From NCBI RefSeq assembly GCF_965139615.1, contig NZ_CBCSIQ010000009.1, forward strand, positions 70,236 through 134,235: a stretch of 64,000 bases of DNA, written 5' to 3'. The position numbers and the translations under genes were made by a program. The stretch's first letter is position 1, and each line of letters opens with the position of its first letter. The notes under the pieces are model-generated. The model saw only the letters and a program-made list of their open reading frames with translations, was not told the DNA's origin and searched no databases. The stretch comes from Kerstersia similis. GTDB lineage: Bacteria > Pseudomonadota > Gammaproteobacteria > Burkholderiales > Burkholderiaceae_B. Below are positions 24,138 to 33,431 of the stretch, piece after piece.

Positions 24138-25009
24138 CGTTTTATGATTTTCTGCTGGCGCCCTTCGTGGATTTCGGTTTCATGCGCCGTGCGCTGACAG
24201 GCACTGTGCTGCTGGCGCTGGCAGCCGCGCCGCTGGGGGTGTTCCTGATCCTGCGCCGGATGAGCCTGATGGGCGATGCCATGTCGCATGCCTTGCTGCC
24301 GGGAGTGGCCGTGGGCTTTCTGGTGGCCGGCCTGTCCTGGCCGGCCATGTTGGCGGGTGGTCTGGTGACGGGGCTGCTGGTGGCATTGCTGTCCGGCATC
24401 GTTTCGCGGCTGACGCCGCTGCGCGAGGACGCCAGCATGGCGGCCTTCTATCTGATTTCCCTGAGCCTGGGCGTGTTGCTGGTGTCGCTCAAGGGAACCA
24501 GTGTCGATCTGATGCATGTGCTGTTCGGCACGGTGCTGGGCCTGGACAATGCCGCGCTGTACCTGGTCAGCGGCAGCACGGCCATGACCCTGCTGGCGCT
24601 GGCGCTGTTCTACCGCATCTGGGTGGCCGAATGTCTGGACAGCGAATTTGTCCGCACCGAGTACGGCAAGGGCGGTCTGGCGCACATGGTATTCCTGGGA
24701 CTGGTGGTGTTGAACCTGGTTTCCGGCTTTCAGGTGCTGGGGACGCTCATGGCTGTCGGTCTGATGATGCTGCCGGCCGCTGCTGCCCGGTTCTGGGCTG
24801 AATTCATCGACGGCCAGATCGCATTGGCTGCCGTTATCGGGGTGGCTGCCGGCTTGATCGGCCTGCTTTGGTCCTTTCATTGGGATATCCCGTCCTCGCC
24901 CGCGATCATCTTGTCCGCCGGCGTGATCTACCTGTTTTCCCTGCTGTGCGGCCCCCGTGACGGGTTGCTGCGCGGCCTTTTCCGGACTGAAACGCAAGGA
25001 GATAAGTGA
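24128..25009 (+). CDS. znuB: Zinc ABC transporter permease
   Basis: A 293-residue ABC-3 family membrane protein with about eight helices. It begins FYDFLLAPFVDFGFMRRALTG and has the family segment LRRMSLMGDAMSHALLPGVA, then GTSVDLMHVLFGTVLGLD and VLGTLMAVGLMMLPAAAARFW. It pairs with ZnuC and ZnuA. Its TGA overlaps the znuA ATG. Confidence 0.93.
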   Translation: MVVTFYDFLLAPFVDFGFMRRALTGTVLLALAAAPLGVFLILRRMSLMGDAMSHALLPGVAVGFLVAGLSWPAMLAGGLVTGLLVALLSGIVSRLTPLREDASMAAFYLISLSLGVLLVSLKGTSVDLMHVLFGTVLGLDNAALYLVSGSTAMTLLALALFYRIWVAECLDSEFVRTEYGKGGLAHMVFLGLVVLNLVSGFQVLGTLMAVGLMMLPAAAARFWAEFIDGQIALAAVIGVAAGLIGLLWSFHWDIPSSPAIILSAGVIYLFSLLCGPRDGLLRGLFRTETQGDK

Positions 25010-26061
25010 TGAGTGCAGGGATGCTGTCGGCAGGTGGGCGCGTGCGGCGCGGCTGGGCGCGCTTGGGCGCATTGGTGGCCGTGATGGCGGCCTGCGGGGC
25101 CGGTGCCGCGCAGGCTGAGCCGTTGAAGGTGGTGGCGAGTTTTTCCATTCTGGCCGATATGGTCAATGAAGTGGGGGGCGACCAGGTGCAGACCGTGGCC
25201 CTGATCGGGCCGAACCAGGATGCGCACAGTTTCGAGCCCCGCCCGGGCGATGCGCGCAAGCTGGGCGAGGCCCAACTGCTGGTCGTCAACGGCCTGGAGT
25301 TCGAAACCTGGCTGCCAGGGCTGGTCAAGGCCTCCGGTTTCAAGGGGCAAACGGCCGTGGCAAGCGCCGGCGTCAAGGCGCTGCGCAACGCGGAAGAAGA
25401 TCATGACCACGATGATGGCCATGACCACGATGAGGCGGGCCATGACGAGCACGGCCATGATGACCATGGCCATGGCAAAGAGGCCCATGGTCATGCGGAA
25501 GAGGCTCACGGCCACCATCACCATGGCGAGTTCGATCCGCATGCCTGGCAGGATCCCAGGAACGGCATCCTGTATGCGCGCAATATCGAGCGCGCGCTGA
25601 TCGCCGCCGACCCGGAACACGCCGAGGGCTACCGCCAGCGCGCCAATGATTATGTCGCCCGCCTGCAGGCGCTGGATGGCCGCTTGCGCGCATCGTTCGG
25701 TGCCTTGCCGCAGGATCACCGCAAGGTAGTGGTGGCGCATGCTGCGCTGGACTATTTTGGCCAGGCCTATGGGCTGGTTTTCCTGCCGGTGGCGGGGCAA
25801 TCCACGGCGGCCGAGCCTTCGGCCGCAGAGATGGCACGCCTTATCAAGCAGATCCGCGACGAGCATATCAATGCCGTATTCATCGAAAATGTGTCACGCT
25901 CCAGGTTGGCTGACCAGATTGCCCGGGAAACTGGCGCGAAGGTCGGTGGTCTTCTCTTTACCGACGCGCTGGCGGCATCCGGGCAGCGCGGTTCGACCTA
26001 CCTGGATATGATGGAATGGAACGCGCAACAGCTTCTCGATGCATTGAATCCCCAGCCTTGA
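25009..26061 (+). CDS. znuA: Zinc ABC transporter substrate-binding protein
   Basis: A 350-residue cluster A-I metal-binding protein. The start at ATG 25009 overlaps the znuB stop and follows AAGGAGATAAG. A signal peptide ends near GAAQA. Metal ligands expected for ZnuA are visible: His in NQDAHSFEP, His in EFDPHAWQD, His in VVVAHAALDYFG, and Asp in LLFTDALAA. Between the first two lies a His/Asp-rich loop of roughly 45 residues (DNA 25,395-25,540), a mark of zinc- over manganese-specific proteins. Confidence 0.94.
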   Translation: MSAGMLSAGGRVRRGWARLGALVAVMAACGAGAAQAEPLKVVASFSILADMVNEVGGDQVQTVALIGPNQDAHSFEPRPGDARKLGEAQLLVVNGLEFETWLPGLVKASGFKGQTAVASAGVKALRNAEEDHDHDDGHDHDEAGHDEHGHDDHGHGKEAHGHAEEAHGHHHHGEFDPHAWQDPRNGILYARNIERALIAADPEHAEGYRQRANDYVARLQALDGRLRASFGALPQDHRKVVVAHAALDYFGQAYGLVFLPVAGQSTAAEPSAAEMARLIKQIRDEHINAVFIENVSRSRLADQIARETGAKVGGLLFTDALAASGQRGSTYLDMMEWNAQQLLDALNPQP

Positions 26062-26834
26062 GCCGCCTGGCCGGCGCGGGCGCCAGAGCTTGCCCGGCCG
26101 ATGCCGGGCCGGCAGGCCGGCCTTCCTGGTGGCTGGCCAGCGTGGTGCGCCGCGAGCCCTGGGCGCGGTTGGCCGGCATGCTGGCCGTGGTGCTTGCCGG
26201 CCTGATCCCGCTGGCGGCGCAGGCGCATCCGCATATGTGGATAGATGCCAGCGCGGAGTTTGAATTCGATGATGCCGGGCATCTGGCCGCCGTGCGCCAG
26301 ACCTGGCTGTTCGATGAAATGTTCACGGCCTATGCACTGCTGGGCCTGGAGAAGGCAAAGGACGGCAGCTATTCCCAGGCCACGCTGGCGCCACTGGCGC
26401 AGGAGTGGATGGAGGCGCTGGCCGTGCCGCAGACCCATTTTTTCTCTGGGGTCAGGCGTGGCGGTGGAGACTCGCCACGTTTGCCGTTTGGGGCATGGCG
26501 CGACGCCAGCATGGCCTGGCATGGCGATTCCGGCCGTATCTCCATGACCTTCGATCTGCCATTGAAACAGCCCGCCGCAGCCGGTGGCCAGCCCTTGCGC
26601 CTGGATGTTTTCGACCCGACCTATTACGTGGCCTACGATTTCAGTGCGCCCGGCGCCGTAACCTTGAAAAATGCGCCCGCCGGCTGCACCCATACCTATC
26701 ATCCGCCAAACGAACTGGACTGGCAGACAGCCGCCAAACTGGCCGAGTTGCCGGCTGATATCGAAACGCTGCCGGAAGAGCTGTTCCTCATCACCCGCAG
26801 CCTGTCTCACCGTATTGAATTGAGCTGCCCGTAA
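26016..26834 (+). CDS. zevA: DUF1007 periplasmic zinc-acquisition protein (ZevA-like)
   Basis: A DUF1007 (COG3683) protein. The mature start is AHPHMWIDASAEFEFDDAGH after a hydrophobic signal (MLAVVLAGLIPLAAQA). Later blocks include WLFDEMFTAYALLG, LDVFDPTYYVAYDF and the Cys-containing GCTHTYHPP. In Haemophilus influenzae the homologous ZevA with NicO-family ZevB supports zinc acquisition; here the same pair follows znuA inside a zinc island. The N-terminus is uncertain: the ATG at 26016 overlaps znuA by 46 bp, while a start at ATG 26178 still leaves a full signal peptide. Confidence 0.8.
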   Translation: MERATASRCIESPALSRLAGAGARACPADAGPAGRPSWWLASVVRREPWARLAGMLAVVLAGLIPLAAQAHPHMWIDASAEFEFDDAGHLAAVRQTWLFDEMFTAYALLGLEKAKDGSYSQATLAPLAQEWMEALAVPQTHFFSGVRRGGGDSPRLPFGAWRDASMAWHGDSGRISMTFDLPLKQPAAAGGQPLRLDVFDPTYYVAYDFSAPGAVTLKNAPAGCTHTYHPPNELDWQTAAKLAELPADIETLPEELFLITRSLSHRIELSCP

Positions 26835-26849
26835 AAGGTATTTCCCGTC

Positions 26850-28190
26850 ATGCTTACGCGTCCCCGTTCCCGTTTTTCTCTATGGCACGTGGCGCCGGCA
26901 GCTCAGGTTTGCCCGCCGCGCTCCTGGACAGGGAGCCTGCCTGCGTGCCTGGCTGTTGTGGTTTTGCTGCTGGCATGCGGCTGGGCCTCAGGCGCCTGGG
27001 CGCAGGGCATGTCGCACCCCTTCGGCGTGCCGGAGGCCAGTGCGGGCGGGAGGGCCTACAGCCAGGGCTGGATGGCGCAGATATCGGCCTGGCAAAGCGG
27101 TTTTTACCGGCAGCTGACGGGCGCGGTGCGTACCTGGCGCGATGGTGGCGGCGCCTGGCTGCTGGTCTGGCTGTCCTTCGCCTACGGCGTGTTTCATGCG
27201 TTGGGGCCGGGGCATGGCAAGGCCGTCATCACCGCCTATGTGCTGGCTAATCGCCAGACCGTGCGCAATGGCGCGATATTGTCCCTGGTGTCGGCCATGG
27301 TGCAGGCGCTGGTGGCGGTGGTGCTGGTAGGCCTGGCCGTGAGCGTGCTGCAATGGGGCGGCGCCACGCTGACGCAGGCGACCTGGTGGCTGGAGCTGGC
27401 CTCCTTCGGTTGCGTGGCACTGCTGGGCGCCTGGCTGGTCTGGAAGCATGCGGTACATCCGGCCTGGCGCTGGTGGCAGGGACGCACGGCGCGTGCTCGC
27501 GGACAGAGGGCGCACTCGGTACCTGGACAGGATTCTGTCCCGGCGCATGGGCATGCCCATGCGCCTCATGGATCGGACGGTCATGCCGCCCTGGCGCAGG
27601 GGCATGGACATCATCATGACCTTCATCGCGATCATGTCCACGATCATTCCCACGCACAGGCCCAGCTTGCCCACGATGGCGGCGCCGCGAGCGCGCAAAC
27701 GGTCACCGCCGCGCGCACAGCGTTGCAGGCACATACGCACATAGAGGCGCACACACATGCCCATGTCCACGAGCACGACGGCCATGTGCATGACGGCAGC
27801 TGCGGCTGCGGCCATGTGCATATTCCGCCAGCGAGCAGCGTGGCGGGCGAGCTGAACTGGCGCCAGGCCTGGTCGGCTTTGCTGGCCGTGGGCTTGCGGC
27901 CTTGCTCGGGCGCCATCATCGTGCTGGTGTTCGCCTATTCGCAGGGCATGTTCATGGCGGGCGTCTGGTCGGCCCTGGCCATGGGCGTGGGCACCGGCCT
28001 GACGGTGGCTGCGATGGCGGTGGCCGCGCTGGTGGCAGGCAATCTGGCCACGCGCCTGGTGGGGGGCGAGGGGCGCTGGGGCGCCATCCTGTACGGCTGG
28101 ATACAGGCCCTGGCCGCATGCGCGGTACTGGTCCTGGGCGTACTGTTGTTTGGTGGCGCCTGGATGAGCGCCGCGCCCCTTGGCGGATAA
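26850..28190 (+). CDS. zevB: NicO/RcnA-family metal permease (ZevB-like)
   Basis: A 446-residue membrane protein of the nickel/cobalt transporter superfamily (COG2215). After a signal-like N-terminus, the motif VFHALGPGHGKAVITAYVLA is diagnostic. About 100 residues of His-rich sequence (DNA 27,540-27,830, ending in SCGCGHVHIPP) separate the first three helices from the last three (LLAVGLRPCSGAIIVLVFAY onward). It starts 16 bp after zevA. Nickel/cobalt efflux of the RcnA type is the alternative, but the znu/zevA context favours zinc uptake. Confidence 0.82.
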   Translation: MLTRPRSRFSLWHVAPAAQVCPPRSWTGSLPACLAVVVLLLACGWASGAWAQGMSHPFGVPEASAGGRAYSQGWMAQISAWQSGFYRQLTGAVRTWRDGGGAWLLVWLSFAYGVFHALGPGHGKAVITAYVLANRQTVRNGAILSLVSAMVQALVAVVLVGLAVSVLQWGGATLTQATWWLELASFGCVALLGAWLVWKHAVHPAWRWWQGRTARARGQRAHSVPGQDSVPAHGHAHAPHGSDGHAALAQGHGHHHDLHRDHVHDHSHAQAQLAHDGGAASAQTVTAARTALQAHTHIEAHTHAHVHEHDGHVHDGSCGCGHVHIPPASSVAGELNWRQAWSALLAVGLRPCSGAIIVLVFAYSQGMFMAGVWSALAMGVGTGLTVAAMAVAALVAGNLATRLVGGEGRWGAILYGWIQALAACAVLVLGVLLFGGAWMSAAPLGG

Positions 28191-28302
28191 ATCCAGGGGG
28201 TGTGGGGCAAGGGAATCGGGCCGAAATGTTGGGCGGCAGATATCCCCTGGATACGCACGGTATGCGGCAGCCCGCCGGGGCGCCGCATATCGGATGCCGG
28301 GC
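28191..28302. other. Convergent intergenic region with hairpin
   Basis: Between zevB and the amidase gene, which converge. TATGCGGC (28261-28268) and GCCGCATA (28282-28289) form an eight-base stem without a T-run on either side, a possible bidirectional terminator of the weak GC-rich type. Confidence 0.4.
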
Positions 28303-29883
28303 TCAGCCCAGGGCGGGGCTACGGCGCTGCGTGTAGCCGCTGGCCTGTTCGTAGGCGTGGCCCAGTTGCAGGACGGCCAGATCCGCATGTGCCGGCCCCA
28401 TCACTTGCAGGCCCATGGGCAGACCGTTGGGCCCGAAGCCTGCCGGCACGTTGAGTACCGGCAGCCCGCCCAGGGAGCCGCCGATCACGACTTCCATCCA
28501 GCGGTGATAGGTGTCCATGTCGCGGCCGCCAACCTGCTTGGGCCAATGCTGCTTGGCATCGAAAGGGAAAATCTGCGCCGAGGGCAGCACCAGGTAATCG
28601 TAGTCCTGGAACAGCGTATCGAGCGCCTTGTACCAGGCCGTGCGGTTCGCAGCGGCTGCCTGGACATCCATGGCGCTCAGCTTGAGCCCGTTTTCGATTT
28701 CCCAGATGGCTTCCGGCTTGAACAGGGCGCGCTTGGCCGGATCCTTGTAGAACCCGCCCAGGCCGCCGGCGATGGTGCTGCTGCGCAGCGCCAGCCAGGT
28801 CTTCCAGAGCGAGTCCATGTCGAAGTCCGGCTGCACGGCTTCCACCTTGCAGCCCAGGGTGCGGAAGTTTTCCAGCGCGCCGACGCAGGTGTCCATGACG
28901 CCGGGGTCCATGGGCAGATAGCCATTGAAGTCACCCAGCCAGCCGATGCGCATGCCCTTGACGTCACGTTGCAGCGGTTGGGCGAACTGCGCCGGGTCTT
29001 CCTTGATGGACAGCGGCGCACGGCGGTCAAATCCGGCCTGAACGGAAAGCAGCATGGCCAGGTCGGAGACATTGCGGCCCATGGGGCCTTCATAGCCGAG
29101 CTGCTGCATGAACACATCGCTGGTCGGGCCGAAAGGCACGCGGCCGAAGGACGGGCGGAAGCCGAAGATATTGTTCCAGGCCGCCGGGTTGCGCAGCGAA
29201 CCCATCATGTCGCTGCCATCCGCGACGGGCAGCATGTCCAGGGCCAGAGCCACCGCAGCGCCGCCGCTGGAGCCGCCTGCGCTGCGGGTGGGGTCGAAGG
29301 CGTTCACGGTGGTGCCGAACACCGGGTTGTAGGTGTGCGAACCCAGGCCGAATTCCGGCGTGTTGGTTTTGCCGATCAGGATGGCGCCGGCCTTGCGGGC
29401 ACGCTCGACGATGATGGCGTCGTGCTTGGGCACGTATTCCTTGAAGAGCGGCGAACCGTTGGTGGTCAGGATGCCTGCCGTGGCGGCGAGGTCTTTGGGT
29501 GCTTGCGGGAAACCGTGCATCCAGCCCAGGCGGGTGCCGTCGCGGCGGGCGGCGACAGCCTGGCGGTCGGCCTCGGTGGCGGCGGCCAGCAGCTGTTCGC
29601 GCGGTTGCAGCGAGACGATGGCGTTGTAGGTGGGGTTCAGACGGTCGATCTGATCCAGGTATGCCCCCATGACTTCCACGCAGGAGACCTGGCCGCCGTG
29701 AATGGCTTTGGACAGCTCGGTCGCACTCCAGCCGGTAATGGCACCCTCGGGCCGTGCCGGGGCGGCAGCGGCAAACACGGCAGGGCTGGCGCTGCTGGCC
29801 AGTGCGGCGGCGCCCAGGGTCTTGAGGAAGTGGCGGCGGCCGTCCTGTGCGGCGGCCTGGCTATCCGTAATGAGGTGGCTCAT
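28303..29883 (-). CDS. Tat-exported amidase (amidase signature family)
   Basis: A 526-residue amidase-signature enzyme. The catalytic Ser-cisSer-Lys triad is visible: Lys in HGFPQAPKDLAATAG, the cis-Ser and nucleophile region in RSAGGSSGGAAVALA. The N-terminus has GRRHFLKTLGAAALASSASP, a twin-arginine motif followed by a hydrophobic stretch and an Ala-rich cleavage region, so it is probably exported folded to the periplasm. It would hydrolyse an amide to acid and amine or ammonia; the substrate is unknown. A good AGGAG precedes the ATG. It is downstream of the APC permease/cupin/PuuB-like group on the same strand. Confidence 0.88.
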   Translation of the reverse strand: MSHLITDSQAAAQDGRRHFLKTLGAAALASSASPAVFAAAAPARPEGAITGWSATELSKAIHGGQVSCVEVMGAYLDQIDRLNPTYNAIVSLQPREQLLAAATEADRQAVAARRDGTRLGWMHGFPQAPKDLAATAGILTTNGSPLFKEYVPKHDAIIVERARKAGAILIGKTNTPEFGLGSHTYNPVFGTTVNAFDPTRSAGGSSGGAAVALALDMLPVADGSDMMGSLRNPAAWNNIFGFRPSFGRVPFGPTSDVFMQQLGYEGPMGRNVSDLAMLLSVQAGFDRRAPLSIKEDPAQFAQPLQRDVKGMRIGWLGDFNGYLPMDPGVMDTCVGALENFRTLGCKVEAVQPDFDMDSLWKTWLALRSSTIAGGLGGFYKDPAKRALFKPEAIWEIENGLKLSAMDVQAAAANRTAWYKALDTLFQDYDYLVLPSAQIFPFDAKQHWPKQVGGRDMDTYHRWMEVVIGGSLGGLPVLNVPAGFGPNGLPMGLQVMGPAHADLAVLQLGHAYEQASGYTQRRSPALG

Positions 29884-30125
29884 GAAGTCTCTCCTGTTGT
29901 TGCCTGGTACGGCATCTCGTTATTGTTCTGCTGGAACGAAGCGTAAAAAACCGGGGTGGCAGTGCTTGAACGTACAAGAAGCCGCAATACTGCCGGAACT
30001 GCTATTAGGAGGCAGAAGGGTCGGTCTTGAATAGGAAATGCCTGCCAGATTTTTGTATGGGCCTGTCAGGCAATGTCTGTGTCAGGGGTGGGGCCCGGTC
30101 TGCCGTGGCAGGCCGGGCTGCTGGT
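29884..30125. other. Intergenic region between the APC permease and amidase genes
   Basis: About 240 bp. GCCCGG-t-CTGCC and GGCAG-g-CCGGGC (30093-30104, 30107-30118) form a strong hairpin directly after the permease stop, with no T-run; it may attenuate read-through into the amidase gene. No promoter stands out to me in the remainder. Confidence 0.4.
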
Positions 30126-31568
30126 TCAGGTGTCCAGGGACGCGTTGGCCAGTTTGGCGTAGCGTTGTGGACGGTAGCGGCGCAGCCAGAGTGCAACCAG
30201 GATGCCGTAGGCGGCCACCAGAACCAGGCCGATCGGGATGGCGGTATTGAGAAACTCAATGCCGCCGGTCAGCAGTTCCATGTGTGTGGCGATCAGGAAT
30301 ACGCCGGTGCTCATGGCGCTCAGGCTCAGCAACGGCGCGACCAGGCGCTGCCAGATGTTGGTATGGCGTTTGTCGCGCTGAAAGAAGCAGATCACTGCCA
30401 GCGAGGTCAGCACCTGCACGCTCAGGATACCCAGCGCCGCCGGTGCGCTGCCCAGGGGCAGAACGCCTGTCATCGGGTCGATGCTGGCCAGGCCGAAGGC
30501 AGCCAGCAGGATGATGTTGATGATGGCCAGCACGAAACTGGCGACATGCGGCGTTTTGTGGCGCGGATGCAGCCGGGCGAAGAACGGCAGGAAAACCTGT
30601 TCACGGCCCAGCGCGTAAAGATAGCGTGACAGGGTGTTCTGCAGGCTGAGGACGATGGAAAACAGACTGGTGATCAACAGGGCGTTCATCAGCAGCGACA
30701 GCCAGTGCCCGGCGACGCGCGCAGCCGTGTCGAACCACATGGTACCGGGGTTCTGTTCCGCAATCGCCACGGCCTGGCTGGGCCCGTAGCTGACGATCAG
30801 CAGCCAGGACGACAACACCAGCAAAGCCGTGATCAGAATGACGGAAATATAGGTGGCGCGTGGAATGGTACGGGCCGGATCGCGTGCCTCTTCGGCATAG
30901 ATGGCGGTGGTCTCGATACCGATGAATGAACTGGCGACGAAGGCGAAAACGGCGCCTACGCCGGGAGACAGGAATGCCTCGACGGTAAAGGAGGCGGTGC
31001 TGAACGATTCCGGGCCGCCGCCATCGCCGATGACTGCCAGGTCAAAGATGATCAGGGTAAGGACTTCAACGCTCATCAGAATGCCCAGCGTTTTGCCATT
31101 AAGGGCGACGTTGCGCGAACTGAGGGGCTGGACGATGCAGGCGATGACGATACTGGCCACCCACCAGGCGACCTGGATGCCGACTTCTTCAAGTGCCAGC
31201 GACAGGAAAAATCCGATCATGCCATAGCAGGACATTTGCAGGCCGCCATAGGCCACAATGGCCAGGAACGCCGCGGCCGTCCCCATGGGGCGGCCCAGTC
31301 CGGTGGAAATATAGGCGTAGAACGCGCCGGTATTGTGGATGTAGCGGCTCATGGCGACGAAGCCGACACAGAACAGCAGATAGACGATACCGGCCACCAG
31401 GTAGGAGCTGGGCAGGCCGATGCCGTTGCCCAGCAGGATGGCCGTGGGCGCCACGCCGACCAGGCCGGTCAGCGGGCCGTTGGTGGCCAGAACGAAGAAC
31501 ACCAGGCTCCACAGGCCGATGGCATTGCGATTCAGGCCGGTAGCCTGTCCGGTTTCTTGGTTTTGCAT
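30126..31568 (-). CDS. APC-family amino acid/amine permease
   Basis: A 480-residue amino acid-polyamine-organocation transporter with about 12 helices. The first segment, LWSLVFFVLATNGPLTGLVG, has the conserved helix-1 break, and FIGIETTAIYAEEARDPART is the family's helix-6/loop motif. The start at 31568 (MQNQETGQATG) is preferred to upstream in-frame codons because GGAG lies ten bases before it. Upstream on the same strand are a cupin and a PuuB-like oxidase, so an amine or amino acid oxidised by that enzyme is the plausible cargo. Confidence 0.85.
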   Translation of the reverse strand: MQNQETGQATGLNRNAIGLWSLVFFVLATNGPLTGLVGVAPTAILLGNGIGLPSSYLVAGIVYLLFCVGFVAMSRYIHNTGAFYAYISTGLGRPMGTAAAFLAIVAYGGLQMSCYGMIGFFLSLALEEVGIQVAWWVASIVIACIVQPLSSRNVALNGKTLGILMSVEVLTLIIFDLAVIGDGGGPESFSTASFTVEAFLSPGVGAVFAFVASSFIGIETTAIYAEEARDPARTIPRATYISVILITALLVLSSWLLIVSYGPSQAVAIAEQNPGTMWFDTAARVAGHWLSLLMNALLITSLFSIVLSLQNTLSRYLYALGREQVFLPFFARLHPRHKTPHVASFVLAIINIILLAAFGLASIDPMTGVLPLGSAPAALGILSVQVLTSLAVICFFQRDKRHTNIWQRLVAPLLSLSAMSTGVFLIATHMELLTGGIEFLNTAIPIGLVLVAAYGILVALWLRRYRPQRYAKLANASLDT

Positions 31569-31713
31569 ATTGTTTTGTCTCCGGGCCCTGGGGTGACGTC
31601 GGGGCTGCCCGTTGGCTGTCCTGGCCAGGGGCATATTGTTTTCCTGTCGGACGCCATGGGCGTCCTGGCGGATGCACCGGCCTGCAGGCCGATACATCCG
31701 CTGGTCGCGCGGA

Positions 31714-32082
31714 TTAGTTGAACGACAGGTAGTGCTTGGTGTAGCCGTCGCTCAGCACTTCCCAAACGGTGGAGGTGCCCTTGGTGACGAACCAGGTGTC
31801 GCCAGCACGGTACAGCTTGCTTTCGCCGGTCGATTCGTCCGTGATGCGGACTTCGCCTTGCAGGATGGTGGCCTGTTCATTGAAGGGATAGACCAGGCGG
31901 TATTTGCCCTTGCTGGTACCGAAGTAGCCGGCGCTGATGGCGTCGGTCGGGGCGCCATGGGTCATCTTGCCGTAGGCTTGGACGTCGCTGCCGTCAAGGA
32001 TTTCGCCGCCGATGCCGGTCAGGCTGCCCCAGGCGTCCAGTTGCTTGATGGTGATGTCTTGTTGAATGGGGGTCAGTGCCAT
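31714..32082 (-). CDS. Small cupin-domain protein
   Basis: A 122-residue single-domain cupin of the cupin-3 (ureidoglycine aminohydrolase-like) type: GYFGTSKGKYRLVYPFNEQATILQ... then GDTWFVTKGTSTVWEV. The metal-binding His residues of classic cupins are mostly replaced, as in many proteins of this small group. Such proteins often accompany PuuB-like oxidases in amine-degradation clusters; their role there is not established. It lies 47 bp downstream of the oxidase gene. Confidence 0.75.
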   Translation of the reverse strand: MALTPIQQDITIKQLDAWGSLTGIGGEILDGSDVQAYGKMTHGAPTDAISAGYFGTSKGKYRLVYPFNEQATILQGEVRITDESTGESKLYRAGDTWFVTKGTSTVWEVLSDGYTKHYLSFN

Positions 32083-32129
32083 GGTGGTGTTTCCTTATGG
32101 ATTGAATGGCTGAAAAGGGTGGGGGAAGA

Positions 32130-33431
32130 TCAGCGGCGTCCTTGCCAGAAACCGGCGGTCTGGTGCGCGATCTTGCCCAGGGTGCACAGCAGGGCGCGCG
32201 AACGGTCCTTGCCGTGGATGGAGGGGCGGCTGATGGCGCTGACCAGCTTGTAGCGCTCGGAGCCGCCAAGAATGCCTTCGGCCAGGATCTTGCAAATGAT
32301 CTGGCTGGGCGTGACGCCGAAGCCTGAGTAGCCCTGGACGAAAAAGACGTTGTCATGGCCAGGCAGATTGCCGATCTGCGGGAATAGATTGCGTGAAGTG
32401 GCCATGGGGCCGCCCCAGGCCAGGTCAATGCGGACGTCTTTCATGTAGGGGAACACTTCCAGCATCAGCTGGCGGTTCCAGGCTTTCAGGTCATTCGGGA
32501 TGTAGTCGAAATAGGAGGTCGCCGCGCCGAACAGCATGCGGTTTTCAGCCGTGACGCGGTAGTAGTTGATGATCGGGCGGATATCGCTGTAGGCGCCACG
32601 GATCGGGCTGATGCGCTCGATCATGGCATCGGACAGCGGCTCGGTCATCAGCTGGAAGGCATAGGTATTGATGGTGCTGCGGTGCAGCTCCGGCTCCAGG
32701 CGGTTGATGAAGCCGTCGCAGGCCCAGACCAGACGCTTGGCGCGCACGCGGCCCTTGGCGGTGCGCAGCTCGACATGGCCGCCGTAAGTGACTTCCACGA
32801 CCGGGCTGTGCTCGAAGATGCGCACGCCGTAGATCTCGGTCACTGCCTTGGCCTCGCCCAGCAGCAGGTTGAGCGAATGCACGTGGCCACCGCCGCGGTG
32901 CAGCAGGCCGGCCTGATAAACGTCGGTGCCGATGATCTGCTGGACGTCCTTGCCTTCGACATAGCGGATTTCGTAGGGCGAGCCCAGCGACTTGAATTCT
33001 TTCTCCCAGGCGCGCAGCGTCTTGGCCTGGCGGCCGTTGTAGGCCATGTAGCCGTAGCCGCTGTGGAAGTCGGCGTCGATGTTGTACTTGGCGATGCGGT
33101 CGCGCATGATCTGCGGGCCGATGTCGCTCAGCGCGAAAATGGCCTGCACGCCTTCGTCGCCGACATCCTTGCGCAGCTTGCCGAGGTCGTGGCCGATGCC
33201 GGCCATGACCTGGCCGCCATTACGGCCGGAGCCACCAAAGCCCAGGTAGCGGGCTTCGAGCACCACGATGTTTTCGACGCCGTTTTCGGACAGTTCCAGC
33301 GCGGTGTGGATACCGGAAAAGCCGCCGCCGATGATGGCGACGTCCGCCTCGATGACTTCCTCCAGCGAGGGGAAGCTCAATTCATATTTTTTGGTGGCGG
33401 TATAGTAGGTTGCGGTTTCGTCGATATGCAT
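32130..33431 (-). CDS. FAD-dependent amine oxidoreductase (PuuB/DAO family)
   Basis: A 433-residue flavoprotein of the glycine/D-amino acid oxidase fold. The dinucleotide-binding motif VAIIGGGFSGIHTALELSE starts near residue 30, followed by GGSGRNGGQVMAGIGHDL, which is characteristic of gamma-glutamylputrescine oxidase PuuB. The C-terminal flavin contact is VQGYSGFGVTPSQI. It would oxidise a primary or secondary amine to an aldehyde. No puuA-type glutamylpolyamine synthetase is nearby, so the gamma-glutamyl route is not supported here. It is divergent from the FeaR-like regulator. Confidence 0.82.
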   Translation of the reverse strand: MHIDETATYYTATKKYELSFPSLEEVIEADVAIIGGGFSGIHTALELSENGVENIVVLEARYLGFGGSGRNGGQVMAGIGHDLGKLRKDVGDEGVQAIFALSDIGPQIMRDRIAKYNIDADFHSGYGYMAYNGRQAKTLRAWEKEFKSLGSPYEIRYVEGKDVQQIIGTDVYQAGLLHRGGGHVHSLNLLLGEAKAVTEIYGVRIFEHSPVVEVTYGGHVELRTAKGRVRAKRLVWACDGFINRLEPELHRSTINTYAFQLMTEPLSDAMIERISPIRGAYSDIRPIINYYRVTAENRMLFGAATSYFDYIPNDLKAWNRQLMLEVFPYMKDVRIDLAWGGPMATSRNLFPQIGNLPGHDNVFFVQGYSGFGVTPSQIICKILAEGILGGSERYKLVSAISRPSIHGKDRSRALLCTLGKIAHQTAGFWQGRR

